Origin: Forficula auricularia
Lineage: Eukaryota; Arthropoda; Insecta; Dermaptera; Forficulidae
DNA length: 64,000 nucleotides
Direction of reading: 5' to 3'
Assembly (NCBI GenBank): GCA_024734495.1
Contig: JALMQS010000887.1
Location: forward strand, 1,319,611-1,383,610
Below the pieces are notes generated by a model. It searched no databases. It saw only the letters and a program-made list of their open reading frames with translations, and was not told the DNA's origin. Below, piece after piece: positions 1 through 10,392 of this stretch (position 1 is the stretch's first letter; each line of letters begins with the position of its first letter). Made by a program: the position numbers and the translations under genes.

Positions 1-626
1 TCGGTGGGTTGAATTTGTATTCTTATTAGTTCTTAAGAAAAAGTATAATAATGAATGAATAGAAGAAATTGAAAAAAAAATATTAAGAAAAAATTTATCT
101 CTTTGAATCTTGATGCTTTGTCTTCGTAACGTCAAATTTAAATCTCTTTTGATTTTGAATTTTAAATATTTTAATTTATTTTTCCTATACTAAAAAACAT
201 CAGCAGTTTTACAGAATGGGCTATATGTCCTTTTCAAATTTAAGTATAAATTTTGGGGTCAGTAAGAGGTGGTCAAGGAAGCTTGAATTTTTGGATGAAT
301 AATTAGTAATTAAAGTAGTTAATCCTCTTTATAGGTGAGTTCTTGGAGAGTTTTCTATTTCATTTTTACCCTTAGCGCAGTCGATTTGCCTTGGATAGAT
401 GGGAATTTATCTCCAATTGAATAATTATAATGATCAATTAAATAAAGGAGTACCATAAATTCCAAGTTTTTAATATTCCTTCATTAATACATAATAAAAG
501 TATTTTTAAAGGATTTTTCTAAAAAAAATGTTTATATTCCTAATTTTTTCTTGGAACCATTTTACAATCACAGTCACAAGACCGGGGTTTTTTGTGTATT
601 AAAACAGTAAAAACAGTAAAAAAAGT
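1..626. other. AT-rich non-coding flank
   Basis: I see no gene, RNA or recognisable mobile element in this stretch. It is AT-rich, with scattered poly-A and poly-T runs. The last 90 bases, with repeated AAACAGTAAA motifs, belong to the same repeated host unit that resumes at 2930 beyond the RTE insertion. Confidence 0.5.
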
Positions 627-667
627 ATTGATATATTACTTACTTACTTAGTTACTTAGACGACCCG

Positions 668-2359
668 TTATTCGATGCGTCGATTCGTTGCATGCGGGTC
701 CCAAGAATATTTCCATCTGTCTCTGTTTTTGGCTATCGTAGTCCAGTGCTCCATGATAGTTTGGCTATTTGTCGCTCTAAGGGAAATGCTCCTATTCAGG
801 GAGTCGGCCCAGCGGATTGGCGGTCTCCCGAGGGGTCTTATCTTTTCACGGGGTATCCATAGCTGCACTGCCAGGCTCCATCTTTCATCCTCTCTCCTGG
901 CAAGATGACCTGCCCAATCGTGTTTTCGCCTGAGAGAATATTGTAGCATATCTCTTACCCCCGACATTTCGCGTATATCCCGATTGTGCAGCCCAAGCAT
1001 GCGTTGACAGCGGAGGCTTAAGCCGACCAATCTTCTTTCGATTGCCGCCTGGATGACATTTATTTTGTTTTCGTGCGCCTTCGTTAAGGTCCACGCTTCA
1101 CAACCATAACTAAGGGCAGGCAACACTGTTGAATTGAATAGATCAGCTTTAAGTTTTTTATCTTTGGACGCCTCAAACACGGTGCGAATTGTACCATATG
1201 CGGCCCAGCCAGCTTTCCGTCTTCTTTGAAGTTCGGGTGCAAAGTCGTTCTTCATGTTTAAAAGTCTCCCCAAATATATATATTCCTCGACTTCTTCCAG
1301 AGGATGGTTTTCCAGGTATACCGGCTCATTAGATGATAAGAAGTTTCTCATAAACTTTGTCTTGGCGATATTGATGACAAGACCGGCATTTTTTCCTTCT
1401 TGGTTTAGTTGGTTTAGCATTTCAGTTGCATCCCCTGGTGAATCTGTTATGAGAACAATGTCATCGGCAAATCTTAAATGATTCAATTTCCGCCCATTGA
1501 CGTTTATGCCGTAGTTTTCCCAAGAGCATCGCCTCATCACCGATTCCAAACATGCAGAGAATAAACTTGGGGATATCGGGTCTCCCTGCCGAACTCCTTT
1601 TTCCACCTGCACCGCTACTTCTTTGAGAAATGGTTTAAATTTCGTTGAGCATCCAGTGTAGCACTCTGCTAAAATGTCGATATAGTCGCCTTCCACTCCC
1701 TGTTCTTCCAGGGCGCTCCAAATATATTTGGGCTCCACGGAATCAAAAGCTTTCTTGTAATCGATGAAGGTCAGAACGAGATGTAACTGGTATTCCCGAC
1801 AGACCTCGATGAGTCTTGTACATGTATTGATGTTATCCAATGTACTAAAGCCTTTCCTAAAACCAGATTGTTCGATTGGTTGGTGGAAATCTAGTGTTGA
1901 ACGGATTCTAGAATACAGGCAAGATGTAAAAATCTTGTATATTGTCGGCAGTAAAGTGATGGGTCGGTAGTTATTTAAATCTTCTCTGTCTCCCTTTTTA
2001 TATAAAATGACCGCGGTGGATGTTTTCCATGAGTTTGGAACCCTTTTTTCGTTTAAATAACGAGTAAATCTGGAGGCCAAGGCACGATAAATGGGATAGC
2101 CACATGCTTTTAAGATCTCTGACGTTATCCCGTCTTCTCCTGGAGTTTTACCGTTTGGTAGATTCTCAATCGTTCTCCTTATTTCCGAGGTAAGGAAGCA
2201 GGGAACTGAAGTAGGTGTTTTGTCACGAGAAGATTGATGTTGGGATGATTTATAGAGGTCTGTATAGAAGTGTCTGATTGTTTCTTCCATTTCATCTTTT
2301 CCAGTTGTTCTTTTTCCATCTCTCCCCTTTAGACATGGAATCATGTGTCTATAGTCCAA
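668..2359 (-). CDS. RTE-type reverse transcriptase domain (563 aa open frame)
   Basis: This open frame encodes a LINE reverse transcriptase, which copies its own RNA at a nicked target. Visible motifs are KTPGEDGI (about residue 71), YRPITLLPTIYK (131), FIDYKKAFDSVE with the first catalytic Asp (about 200), GVRQGDPISPSLF (255) and FADDIVLI with the catalytic Asp pair (about 299). The C-terminal end carries RWAGH-like (DWAGHLARRED), GRPPIRWAD and DRWKYSW motifs typical of RTE and BovB-like elements. The frame opens at a TTG codon and in fact continues upstream in frame for about 15 residues, so the listed start is not a true start. The original protein continued into the endonuclease region through a frameshift near 2400. 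It has no stop codons across the catalytic region, which suggests a fairly recent insertion. Confidence 0.85.
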   Translation of the reverse strand: MDYRHMIPCLKGRDGKRTTGKDEMEETIRHFYTDLYKSSQHQSSRDKTPTSVPCFLTSEIRRTIENLPNGKTPGEDGITSEILKACGYPIYRALASRFTRYLNEKRVPNSWKTSTAVILYKKGDREDLNNYRPITLLPTIYKIFTSCLYSRIRSTLDFHQPIEQSGFRKGFSTLDNINTCTRLIEVCREYQLHLVLTFIDYKKAFDSVEPKYIWSALEEQGVEGDYIDILAECYTGCSTKFKPFLKEVAVQVEKGVRQGDPISPSLFSACLESVMRRCSWENYGINVNGRKLNHLRFADDIVLITDSPGDATEMLNQLNQEGKNAGLVINIAKTKFMRNFLSSNEPVYLENHPLEEVEEYIYLGRLLNMKNDFAPELQRRRKAGWAAYGTIRTVFEASKDKKLKADLFNSTVLPALSYGCEAWTLTKAHENKINVIQAAIERRLVGLSLRCQRMLGLHNRDIREMSGVRDMLQYSLRRKHDWAGHLARREDERWSLAVQLWIPREKIRPLGRPPIRWADSLNRSISLRATNSQTIMEHWTTIAKNRDRWKYSWDPHATNRRIE

Positions 2360-2929
2360 GATCGATCGTGCTGTTCTTTTTATGCTGAGTTTTGACTCAG
2401 CCGCCTCCGAGCAGTCGTTTTCTCTTGAAGGAGTCTATATCTTCTTTGACCTTCATTCGACAGAGTTTGTTTAAGGCGCACATTTTTATAAGATTCGCGG
2501 GATCCCTTTTCATTGTTTTTCTCTCTTTCAGGAGCTTTCTTGTTTCAGGTGTAATTCGTAGTGATGAGTGGTTCGGCGCTGCGACTTGCGCCTCCTTTTT
2601 TATTTTCCCTAATGTTTTTATAAGATTTTCATAATCGTCATTTAGATCTTGCAGTTCGGAAAATGTGGTGGCCTCCGCAATATCTTTTACTCTATCGACA
2701 TTTATGATTGTTGGTCTAGGTTTTCTTCCTTTTCTAATAGTGATCCTAGCAGAAGCTCTATCAAAATGGAATTTTGCTTTTAGAAGACGGTGATCACTAC
2801 CCGTATTGAAGGATGGAACAACTGATACATCGGTTATAGATCGTCTGTTGCATAGAATGTAATCAAGTTCGTGCTTGTGAATTGCATTTGGTGAGATATG
2901 CGTCCATCTTCGTTTAGCTGGTTTTTGGA
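2360..2929 (-). pseudogene. RTE endonuclease C-terminus and linker, frameshifted
   Basis: Read on the minus strand from 2929, the frame gives the C-terminal part of an exonuclease/endonuclease/phosphatase domain: a segment with HELDYILCNRR, then NTGSDHRLLKAKF near 2795, where SDH is the conserved catalytic Asp-His motif. It continues through a lysine-rich linker to KRKRLLGGG and a stop near 2393. The next frame over reads EAAESKLSIKRTARSILDYR and runs into the reverse transcriptase. One extra G near 2400 therefore separates the two parts. The N-terminal endonuclease (Asn and Glu motifs) is absent because of 5' truncation. Confidence 0.8.
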
Positions 2930-3340
2930 ATTGATATATTTTATTTTATAAATCCTGATATAAATTAATAAAAAAAATGGAATATAATTATTAATTGATA
3001 TATTTTTTATTTTTATAAATCCTGATATAAATTAATAAAAAAAATGAATATAATTATTGCAAAATGTATTATAAACTAATAACCTATAGTGGCCCTGACA
3101 GGCCCGGCTCGTTACTTTGTGTACAATTTGTCATTTTTTTAGAGCGAAGTATAGTAAAAAAACAAAAAACACTAAAAAAATATTGATTTATTATTTATTT
3201 TTATAAATCTTGATATAAATTAATAAAAAACAATGAATATAATTATTGAAAAATATGTTATAAACTAATTAAACATACTATGGTGGACCTGACTGGCCCG
3301 ACTCGGGACTTTGTGTTAGTGAAAAAGCTTGTGCGTTCTA
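2930..3340. repeat. Tandem AT-rich repeat unit that received the RTE insertion
   Basis: The segment contains three diverged copies of a block reading roughly TTTTATAAATCCTGATATAA followed by ATTAATAAAAAAAATGAATA and TAATTATT, at about 2941, 3005 and 3200. The last two are followed by a shared block with GGCCCTGACAGGCCCGGCTC (3092) and GGACCTGACTGGCCCGACTC (3284), each ending in ACTTTGTGT. The upstream flank at 590-626 also belongs to this unit, so the RTE landed inside it. No coding potential is visible. Confidence 0.6.
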
Positions 3341-3419
3341 GGACTAATTTAGAATACCCTAGATATCTTTACTCAACGGATCATATTATTCAATTTTAAA
3401 AAATAAATGCTGATACGTT

Positions 3420-4140
3420 AATTTGTTTTTATTTATTTTTGTAAAAATATACTTACAAGTGTATTTCTATAAATAATTGGTTTTAAGTAAAACTTAATTT
3501 TGATAGGTATTATCAAAGCTTTATCTTTAAGTTAGTGTTAGGGTTTCAACTCAAATGACATACTCAGATTAATGAACTTGCACTTCAGTTGAAAGAACTG
3601 GTGAATGTAAAATATGGACTGTATGAATTTTGACTACTATTATTTCCTTTTCAAATTATTAAAAAGAAAGTCAAGATGTTAAGCTTAAAAAACAATTGAA
3701 GTATGAGATAGATATTGAAAAAATGTGATTTGACTAGGAAGTAAAAAACGAAATAAAAAAGTCATAAAACAATTTTTGTCCGCCCTAGGGTTAATTTCTG
3801 TTTATTTGTTTCCTGATGTCTTGATTCTAATAAATATTTATCTTAAGGTTTTTGTATTTCCTCTTACTCATCTCTTCTTAACCCGCTTTTAGAAATAAAG
3901 AAGTTTTCGTTTAAATTAATTTATTTTCACGAGATGTCACTTTTTGCTAACGTCAAAGGAAAACAGAAAAAGATAAAACATGAGAGGTTGATACTTTAAT
4001 TTGTTTTTATTTATTTTATAATATTATACTTACTTACCGATAAGTATGTTCCTCTTAAAAAAAATTCTATCAAGAAGTTCTAAGTTACCATCATACTTTA
4101 ACTCAAGATATTTAGAGTTAATCAAGACATTAAGTCAAAG
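3420..4140. repeat. Old duplicated segment, copy 1
   Basis: The same ordered landmarks occur here and at 5540-6130: a GGGTTAATTT(C/T)TGTTT block (3789 and 5879), TAATAAATATTTATMTTAA, CGTTTAAATT(A/C)ATTTATTT, GAGATGTCACTTTTTGCTAA (3933) against GATGTCGCTTTTTGCAAATG (6029), and TTGATACTTTAATTTGTTTT (3988 and 6090). The copies are diverged and contain no recognisable gene. A Helitron and a hammerhead-type repeat lie between them. The class of element is unknown, and it may simply be a segmental duplication. Confidence 0.5.
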
Positions 4141-4147
4141 TTAGACA

Positions 4148-4261
4148 GTGGCGTAACTAGGATTTAGTGGCTCCCTTGTAAAACAAAATGTAGGCCCCGA
4201 AAACTTTTGAAAATTCAATGATTAGGTACAAGGAAAAAAGTAATAAGTGCAATATTTTTTA
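4148..4261. mobile_element. Partial hAT-like MITE, left end
   Basis: The sequence begins CAGTGGCGTAACTAGGATTT and includes a GGCCCCGAAAA stretch. This matches the common hAT terminal type seen again in the 45791-45938 MITE (CAGGAGTCTAACTAGG and, at the other end, CTAGTTACGTCCCTG). No matching right end is found. The Helitron starts at 4262, so the copy is truncated or was interrupted. Confidence 0.4.
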
Positions 4262-5019
4262 TCTACTCTTAATAAACGAGCAAAAATTGTATATTTGTTT
4301 GTATATTTGTATCTTGGTTATATTTTGAAAACGACTCTACCGATTTTGATGAAATTCACGGGTTAGGGGATTTTTGGGGTGACAATTCGATCTGTCACGG
4401 TCTCATCTTCGACAAAATTGTTTTTGATGGGTTTTTTCGTAATCAAATTAATTATTCTCAGGTAGACAAATCCCATTCTTAGGGTTTTAAAAAAGGTTAC
4501 TCTTTTTCCTTTTGTACTCAGGCAGACAATGGGTTGCCTTAATTCATTGTTCTAAAAGGCCTTGAAGAAGTATTGTGAATGTGGATTTTAACATTTTTGT
4601 TCTCCATAAGCTTTAGAAATATTAATAAACGTTTTATAATTGTTTTTATAAAGAACTTTATTTATTTAATAGAATAAAAAATAATCAAGAATTTATTTAA
4701 AAATATATTTCGCATAAGCAGGTCTCAATTTTCTGAAAAAACAACACATTTTGATAGGTTTTATTTATTAACAATTAGATGAATAAAAATGAATCAAATG
4801 GTTTAATCAAAACAGGTTTCGGGGTGGGGGTCAAGCTGGTTGGGGGGGGGAGTACAGTGGGCGAATACTATATATATTTGTATTTTTTTTAATTTGAAAA
4901 CGGCTCTCAAATAAAAATCGACCTTTTTATCAAAATTTTAAATAAAAAATAATATTAAAATAAAGGTTTTAACTGAAGGAAGAAGTTACCGAGCATCGCT
5001 CGGTGCCTCAGAGTACTAA
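4262..5019 (+). mobile_element. Non-autonomous Helitron, 758 bp
   Basis: The element starts with TC after an A (4262) and ends with CTAA before a T (5016-5019), the rule for Helitrons inserting between A and T. Immediately upstream of the 3' end is a perfect hairpin, ACCGAGC ATC GCTCGGT (4988-5004), the rolling-circle termination hairpin. The 5' end TCTACTCTTAATAAACGAGC matches those of related copies at 16371 (degenerate) and 21519 (reverse strand). The body holds the typical text about an 'ACGACTCTACCGATTTTGAT' block, tandem-like internal duplications and a G-rich run near 4840. No RepHel protein is encoded. Confidence 0.75.
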
Positions 5020-5089
5020 TTCTTAAAGGTAAAAAAATAACAAAAATATATAATAACCCACATACTTAATATAAAATTATATTGGTAAG

Positions 5090-5185
5090 CGAAATAAGTA
5101 GGTTATAATGAAAGGCAGTCCAAATTATTTAAATTTTTTATTCAAATACCGACGTTTCGGAGACCTTTTCTCTTCTTCTTCAGGG
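5090..5185 (-). ncRNA. Hammerhead-like motif, family C, in a Penelope-like repeat
   Basis: On the minus strand the sequence reads CC, CTGAAGA, then AGAAGAGAAAAGGTCTC, then CGAAAC, GTC and GGTAT (5145-5184). The CTGANGA and GAAA boxes of the hammerhead core are intact. GAGA/TCTC can form stem II. The bases before the first box (ACC) pair with those after the GTC cleavage triplet (GGT), giving stem I. Stem III is essentially absent, as is usual for Penelope-like hammerheads, which are believed to act as dimers. A related, truncated copy is at 49020-49075. Confidence 0.55.
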
Positions 5186-5539
5186 TCTAAAAAACAATTA
5201 ACACATAACACAATAATGAGAAATCAAATCTATTTTTAATTTGTGAATTGACTATGTCAACTGTTCTATAAAAAACATTAACTTTAAATTTATGTTCGGC
5301 ATTAACAAAATCGTAGTCACATAATTCATCAAATTGATATTCTTTTACCTTTAAACTCGGGTATTATTTCTCATTTTTTGCAAATACTTTCAGATTTGGA
5401 TTTTATTTCGCTATATTTTGACCTAGAATTATTTAAATTAGTTTTTACTGTAGTTTCGTGACAAATTGTGTTGTCCCCCTTAACTGCGCGGTCCCCGGCA
5501 TTGCGGGATTTTGCACACCCTATTTACGGCACTCAAACT

Positions 5540-6130
5540 AGCCTTATATTTAATCAAGTCCTTAACACTAAATTAGTTTTAAGATTAATCATGATCTTAA
5601 CTTATAGTTATTCTTAATGTTAAAGTCTTTTATAAAGCTAACCTAGATTTCGCTAAGAGAAGTATTCAGGTTATATAGTTTTCTTTTAATTGACTAATTG
5701 AACAATAAATTGTCATTGCGATTGTTTTTTTTAAAAAACAAGCCAAAGGTTTTTCAAATTTCAAAATAGGATATCGAAACAATTTAACTATGAACTTTAC
5801 CAAAAAAATTTTTGTTCATTTTATTAAAAAGTAAAAATTGAACAAAAAAGACAAAAACAAACTTTTGATCGTCTTATGGGTTAATTTTTGTTTGTGAGTG
5901 TCCCAATTTTTAATCTTAATAAATATTTATATTAAATGTTATTAAGGTTTTCGTATTACCAATCCCTTCTAATCCGTCTTTAGAAATAAAAGAGCTTGTC
6001 GTTTAAATTCATTTATTTCGACGAGATAAGATGTCGCTTTTTGCAAATGTCAAAGGAAAAAACAGAAAAAAAGATAAAAAAAGAGACGTTGATACTTTAA
6101 TTTGTTTTTATTTATTTATTTATTTTTATT
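5540..6130. repeat. Old duplicated segment, copy 2
   Basis: Partner of the segment at 3420-4140, with landmarks in the same order and direction. It ends in an expanded TTTATTTATTTATTTTTATT tract at 6110-6135. A 62-codon open frame starting at ATGTCGCTTTTTGC (6031) is only a by-product, because the aligned copy at 3933 does not keep it. Confidence 0.5.
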
Positions 6131-6159
6131 TTTTTTACGAATCTTTGGTGGTTGCTTTC

Positions 6160-6420
6160 TTGCAAATGTCGTCCTCCCTCTGCCACCTTGTCAGAGGCAT
6201 AATTCGCGGAGTCATATAATATTTATAGGATCAAGCGTAAGGGGTTGAAAAGGGGATGAGTATAGGCGGATGGGGGGTGGATTTTCGAGAGGGAAGCGTG
6301 GGAACTCGTCCGGGTAGGGACAACGCGAGCGCCGCCCGCGGCTGAAAGATAAAACTTGTTCGGAGCAAGAAACAGATTGGATGCGTCTCCTGAAAACGAC
6401 ACTCATTCCCTACTTTCTTA
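6160..6420. promoter_or_regulatory. GC-richer block, possible regulatory or unique sequence
   Basis: This block stands out from its AT-rich surroundings by CpG content (for example CGCGAGCGCCGCCCGCGGC at 6322). It does not match any repeat seen elsewhere in the window. Neither strand gives a recognisable protein; the 64- and 121-codon minus-strand frames overlap each other and show no domain. It could be a promoter or enhancer of a gene outside the window, an untranslated exon, or a decayed element. The call rests on composition only. Confidence 0.25.
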
Positions 6421-7025
6421 AAAAGGGTGTCAGATAACCTCAACGTAAATATTGAGTTCTCTCTAATCTCGAGTAAAACTTTTTGAAAGATTTCCATCTT
6501 AGCCACAAAAAGGAGAAAAAAGAGAGAAAAAAAAATAAGAAAGGACAGACATGGAATTATCGCGGAATTAATTTTAATTATAGGGGTTAGCCTCATTGTC
6601 TAAGAGGATGCACAAGCAGAGAGCATCCTTCTCATCCTTCTTAAGAGACAGATAAAAAGTTTTTCACCAGCCTCTCAACGAGTTGTATTTGTCTTATCCG
6701 AGATCTTGAATTGCTTCGCCATTGAGAGAGGAAAACGGAGTTGAAAAGAGGTAAAAGAGATGGACGAAGAGAAAGATGGAGTCTTTAGATGGAAAAAATA
6801 ATACGTAAGCAAAAGAGACATTGGGCCAATATGGTGGCTAATTTTATTTACTTGGTACCCCCGAGAGGTAGAAGTGCTTTTTTATTGGTCAAATTTGAGG
6901 GAGAAAATCTTTATACACCCTATGAACAATATTATTGAAAAGATTTAGTTTACTGAGAGTAGGAGTTGATTATTTTAGTAGAAATTAATATCCTCTGCTT
7001 GAAGCAAAAATATACATAAATATTA
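6421..7025. other. Non-coding, no feature identified
   Basis: Purine-rich sequence with AGAGA/GAAAA runs. A short hairpin is formed by AGAGGATGC and GCATCCTT (6602-6630). No gene or known repeat is recognised. Confidence 0.4.
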
Positions 7026-7098
7026 AGACGTAAATTGAAGGAGACTATAAAAGAGTGTGACTTTTGCTGGAATTATAAATTTTTAATTTATTTAAAAC

Positions 7099-7138
7099 GA
7101 GACTATAGTTTCGAGAGCCTTGCCCTCTTCATCAGTCT
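7099..7138 (-). ncRNA. Hammerhead-like ribozyme motif (family A, minus copy)
   Basis: The minus strand reads AGA, CTGATGA, AGAGGGCAAGGCTCTC, GAAAC, TATA, GTC, TCG. CTGATGA and GAAA are the invariant core boxes. AGAG/CTCT (or GAG with CTC) form stem II. AC-TATA-GT forms a minimal stem III capped by four bases, which leaves C as the cleavage-site base. Downstream TC can pair with GA before the core (start of stem I). An extra unpaired base next to stem II departs from the textbook consensus. Confidence 0.55.
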
Positions 7139-7207
7139 ATTACAATTAACCTAGACCATGTGTAAATCTCAGTTTCATAGATTAATTCTTGTGAATCAAT
7201 TGTAATA

Positions 7208-7246
7208 GACTGATGAAGAGGTTAAAGCTCTCGAAATTATGGTCTG
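7208..7246 (+). ncRNA. Hammerhead-like ribozyme motif (family A, plus copy)
   Basis: The sequence has GA, CTGATGA, AGAGGTTAAAGCTCTC, GAAA and then TTATGGTCTGG. It keeps both core boxes and the AGAG/CTCT stem II, but the minimal stem III is altered (AATTATGGTC in place of ACTATAGTC), so activity is less likely than for the minus copy. Confidence 0.45.
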
Positions 7247-7345
7247 GTAATAAATAAATAAAAAATTTATAATTCCAGCAGATTATTGTCTTCTTCAATT
7301 CATAAAAATTCTGCTACTCTCGGCAAAAAGAAACAGACGTAAGTT

Positions 7346-9475
7346 TTAATAAACTTATCCCACAATTTAAAATTTAAAAATGATTGAATTGATAAAAAGA
7401 CATTGGTAGAGGGTTATGACCCGATGCGGCAAATTGTAATAATAAATATGTTATTTTAAATTTGGTAATTAACCAAATTTTGTTCAAAAATACATATAGT
7501 ATGATTTATAGCTTTAAATGTTTGATCTTCATTAACAGTCTTTTCAATTAGAAATATTCTAACTTGGGCTCATTTACTCGAATAAATGTAGGGAAAGTCT
7601 TTTTGTGAAGTAAGTCCATTGTTTGTTATTTCGAGATATGTATTTGTATTTACATTTTTATAAATATCTACATATATTTTTATTTATATTTATTTCGAAG
7701 AATTCATGAGGATATTGTACCTCCATTGACTGGGATAGTATAAATATTAAATGAAGACATCTATGTTCTAACTAAAAATGACATTAACTCATTTTTTTCA
7801 AAATTGGACTTCCACCCTTTTTAAAATAAATGATCCATATATGAAGATTTGAAGTTTCTGAAGATAATGGTCGTTTATCGATAGGTCTATGAAGATGAAG
7901 AAGGAATTTGGTGGTTTGTGAACAATTGAAAGAGGACAGAGATATTTTAATATTAAAAAAAAATTATTCTATCAAAATTTATAAAATAAAATAAAAAAAT
8001 TGAATAAAATTCATTTTGAATATACATAAATACATTCAAAAATATTTTCAAGTAAAATAAAAACACCATAACTTGTAGATTTCAAGTTTGTATCTTATTT
8101 AATTAACGAGCCGAAAGGCTGATCAGACATACAATAACGACACTAATAAGGTTTCCGGTTTTACTTCTAAGCGGAACCCTAGAAGCGCCATCTATTAGAA
8201 GGATGGTGAATTTATTTAGTAAGTATTACATATTCATGTGTTTATGATCACAGTAAACTAAATATATATAGATACTGAGGGAATTAAAAAAAATCATATA
8301 TAGATGATGGAATGTCTTTTAATTAAAAATCTTGTATTTATATGTTTGAAGCAGCCTACAAACATATCGACGTTACGCTCGATTAGCTTGTGGCAAAACC
8401 ACTTAATTTTCTCCTGAAAGAGCCTCTCCTGAATCCCCAGGCTTTCGCCNNNNNNNNNNNNNNNNNNNNNNNNNNNNNNNNNNNNNNNNNNNNNNNNNNN
8501 NNNNNNNNNNNNNNNNNNNNNNNNNNNNNNNNNNNNNNNNNNNNNNNNNAATTCGATTTCCCATGTTAATATAAGCCTATTTTTCGATTGGTCTCCGTGA
8601 CCATCCTCCTAACTCAGTTTAAAGTGACACTCTATGAATTCATTTGCATAAGAATCGTTTGTTATTTTTAATTTATTTCAAGGGTATTACTGTTTCGATC
8701 CCAGGCTCTGACATATTTTTATTTATTCCTTTTTGATATTTATTTTCAAAATTAATTTTTCTTATAAATTATTATTATAATTAAAATATAAAATTTTTTC
8801 CTATTTTCAATCTAAGCGATTCTCCTGTTAACTATTTTCTTTCTATTTAAATTTTGCTCTGTTTTTGGAGAATCAGGGTTTACTAAACACTCTTTTCTAC
8901 TTCTCTATAAAGAGAACAGCTCTGAACCTTCACACCTTCTAAAAGGCCCAAACACTGTAAACTATTAAATATATAAGATGCTCTGGATATTAGAAAAAAT
9001 CTTATATTATATCGATTAAAAAGAAATTATATTTATTTGTTTATGTTTTTGCATCAGACAGAAGATAATCTCATTTGATTTCTTCTTATGAACAATAATA
9101 ATATTGATTGTTGAAGACTCAATGATATTACACAAAGACAATATACTGACATATAACTAAGAATTTCAGCTATAAAAGAATTTTAAAATTGAAATTTTGT
9201 GATGTTAGTCTAACTTACTTCTTCATATACCTATTGTTAAATATTCTATGTTTCTATAGAATAACTATTGTTTAACCGAAATAAATTAATATCTAGGTGG
9301 GAGTGTAAAATCTATGAAAGCAAACGAAGAATGAGTATGTTCCTAAAGACATTCTACAAAAACTGAATCAAAATTTACTACTGAAGATGGACAAAACATC
9401 GTTGATCGAAACTGTTTGGTGAATGAATATAAATAAATCATTTTTTTTTTAATAATGATACTGATACAAGAAGAT
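7346..9475. other. AT-rich non-coding stretch with assembly gap
   Basis: No gene is visible. Positions 8450-8549 are 100 undetermined bases. A fragment at about 9040-9110 resembles the family A tail (TTTGCATCAGACAGAAGATA near 9050), but its end is not preserved. The text flanking the gap, with CTGAAAGAGCCTCTCCTGAA (8414), is slightly GC-richer and unassigned. Confidence 0.4.
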
Positions 9476-9740
9476 GTTGCAACAAAAAGGTTCAACCTCT
9501 GTAGTCCGCGGTGGATCCTTGTATCTTGGAAATAAGAAGAGATTTAGGTTGGGTTGGGTCGTAGTTGAATGTATTCGTGGATGCGTGTCTTGAAAGAATG
9601 GAGGTTAAATGTTCCCTGGAAAACGGTCAAAGGAAGAGAGTTCCAGTCCTATATGAATAAACGAGTTGGCGAATGCGTTTTTTCGGTGAGTATCCAATTT
9701 AAGCGCGTAAGTTTCGAAATATAGATATCCAGATATATGG
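9476..9740 (-). pseudogene. Decayed LINE reverse transcriptase C-terminus
   Basis: Read on the minus strand, this encodes a degenerate tail with a W-NSLP motif, then FQGTFNLHSFKTRIHEYI and QDTRIHRGLQRLNLF, interrupted by a stop. The same motif order (W.SLP, FP..YNLQ.FKTRIHRYL) occurs in the better preserved copy at 28874-29316. This is the usual extreme C-terminus of arthropod CR1/Jockey-like reverse transcriptases. The catalytic region is missing, so it is a 5'-truncated remnant. Confidence 0.6.
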
Positions 9741-10210
9741 AGAGATGTAAGGCAATAAATACTAAATAATGATTCCAAAGTAATGGTTCATATTTTATTT
9801 ACGCCCTATATAAAAGATTATATTTTTTATTTTCATAATTTGGATGTGATCTCTAATTATTATATTACCTACCCTCTTTTTCAATTTTAACAACATCTTA
9901 ATTTGCATCCTTAACTTAATTATTATTATAAAAGGCCCTTTAATTTTTTAATTCACAATTAAAAACAGCTTATCGACCTGAGCTGTAATAAGGAAAAATA
10001 ATAATGAAAAAAAATTAATGTAAAATTTTTATTATAATTTTTAGTATATAAATCCATTTTCGCACAACATTGCAGAGATAATAGAATACGCCTGGAAATA
10101 TTATTATAGTACTTTTTACTTCACTATCCCTCTTTTTTGATATTTCACCTGGTGTAATAAAAATACATTTAATTTCACCCTATTAAATAGATATAAAATT
10201 TATTTTAAAA
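9741..10210. other. AT-rich non-coding, no feature identified
   Basis: Low-complexity AT-rich sequence without a recognisable gene, repeat end or structured motif. Confidence 0.4.
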
Positions 10211-10392
10211 TAATATAGATTGAAGGAGACAATAAAAGGTGTGTCTTCTGCTGGAATTATGAAATTTTATTTATTTATAACGTTATATATAAATTAAATT
10301 TATAATACGCAGAAGACACAATCTTTTAGTCGCTTCAATATATAAAAATTCTCGCCACTCTCGACTAAAACTTTCATTTTAGTAATATAGAT
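10211..10392. mobile_element. Short inverted-pair element, family A tail
   Basis: It begins TGAAGGAGACAATAAAAGG and ends with a decayed family tag (CTCGCCACTCTCGACTAAAA against CTGCTACTCTCGGCAAAA). The left arm (10221-10275) is inverted against the right arm (10288-10350), both with the AATTTATAATNCNGCAGAAGAC text. The flanking 10-mer TAATATAGAT occurs at 10211-10220 and again at 10383-10392, an exact target duplication. The hammerhead core has been lost, so this is a 5'-truncated copy. Confidence 0.55.

Larger units (their letters stand above)
627..2940 (-). mobile_element. RTE-clade non-LTR retrotransposon, 5'-truncated, with target duplication
   Basis: The element runs on the minus strand, with its 3' end at about 638 and its truncated 5' end at about 2929. 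The 11-bp sequence ATTGATATATT occurs at 627-637 and at 2930-2940, an exact target-site duplication that fixes both boundaries. Just inside the 3' end (638-659) lies a short tandem tail of GTAA-like units on the coding strand, the kind of 3' end expected for RTE elements instead of poly-A. The body encodes the C-terminal part of an AP endonuclease, a linker and a full reverse transcriptase region. The N-terminal endonuclease is missing, so this is a dead-on-arrival copy from incomplete reverse transcription. The clade assignment rests on protein resemblance recalled from nematode and arthropod RTE proteins and was not searched. Confidence 0.85.
7026..7345. mobile_element. Inverted-pair hammerhead element, family A, with 11-bp target duplication
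   Basis: Two copies of one unit lie head to head: a minus-strand copy (7037-7150) and a plus-strand copy (7195-7334). Each has a hammerhead-like core followed by an AT-rich stretch with AATTTATAATTCCAGCA and a GTCTCCTTCAAT-like block. Only the plus-strand copy carries the full terminal tag CTGCTACTCTCGGCAAAA. The flanks are AGACGTAAATT (7026-7036) and AGACGTAAGTT (7335-7345), a target duplication matching at 10 of 11 bases. Inverted 5'-truncated partner copies and short duplications are usual for Penelope-like insertions. No protein is encoded, so the element must be mobilised in trans. Confidence 0.65.

Noticed and set aside
2392..2634. Plus-strand 80-codon frame
   Set aside because: It lies opposite the RTE endonuclease/linker region and has no features of its own.
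6212..6596. Overlapping minus-strand frames of 64 and 121 codons as genes
   Set aside because: No domain or repeatable signal, and two overlapping frames in a GC-shifted block are expected by chance.
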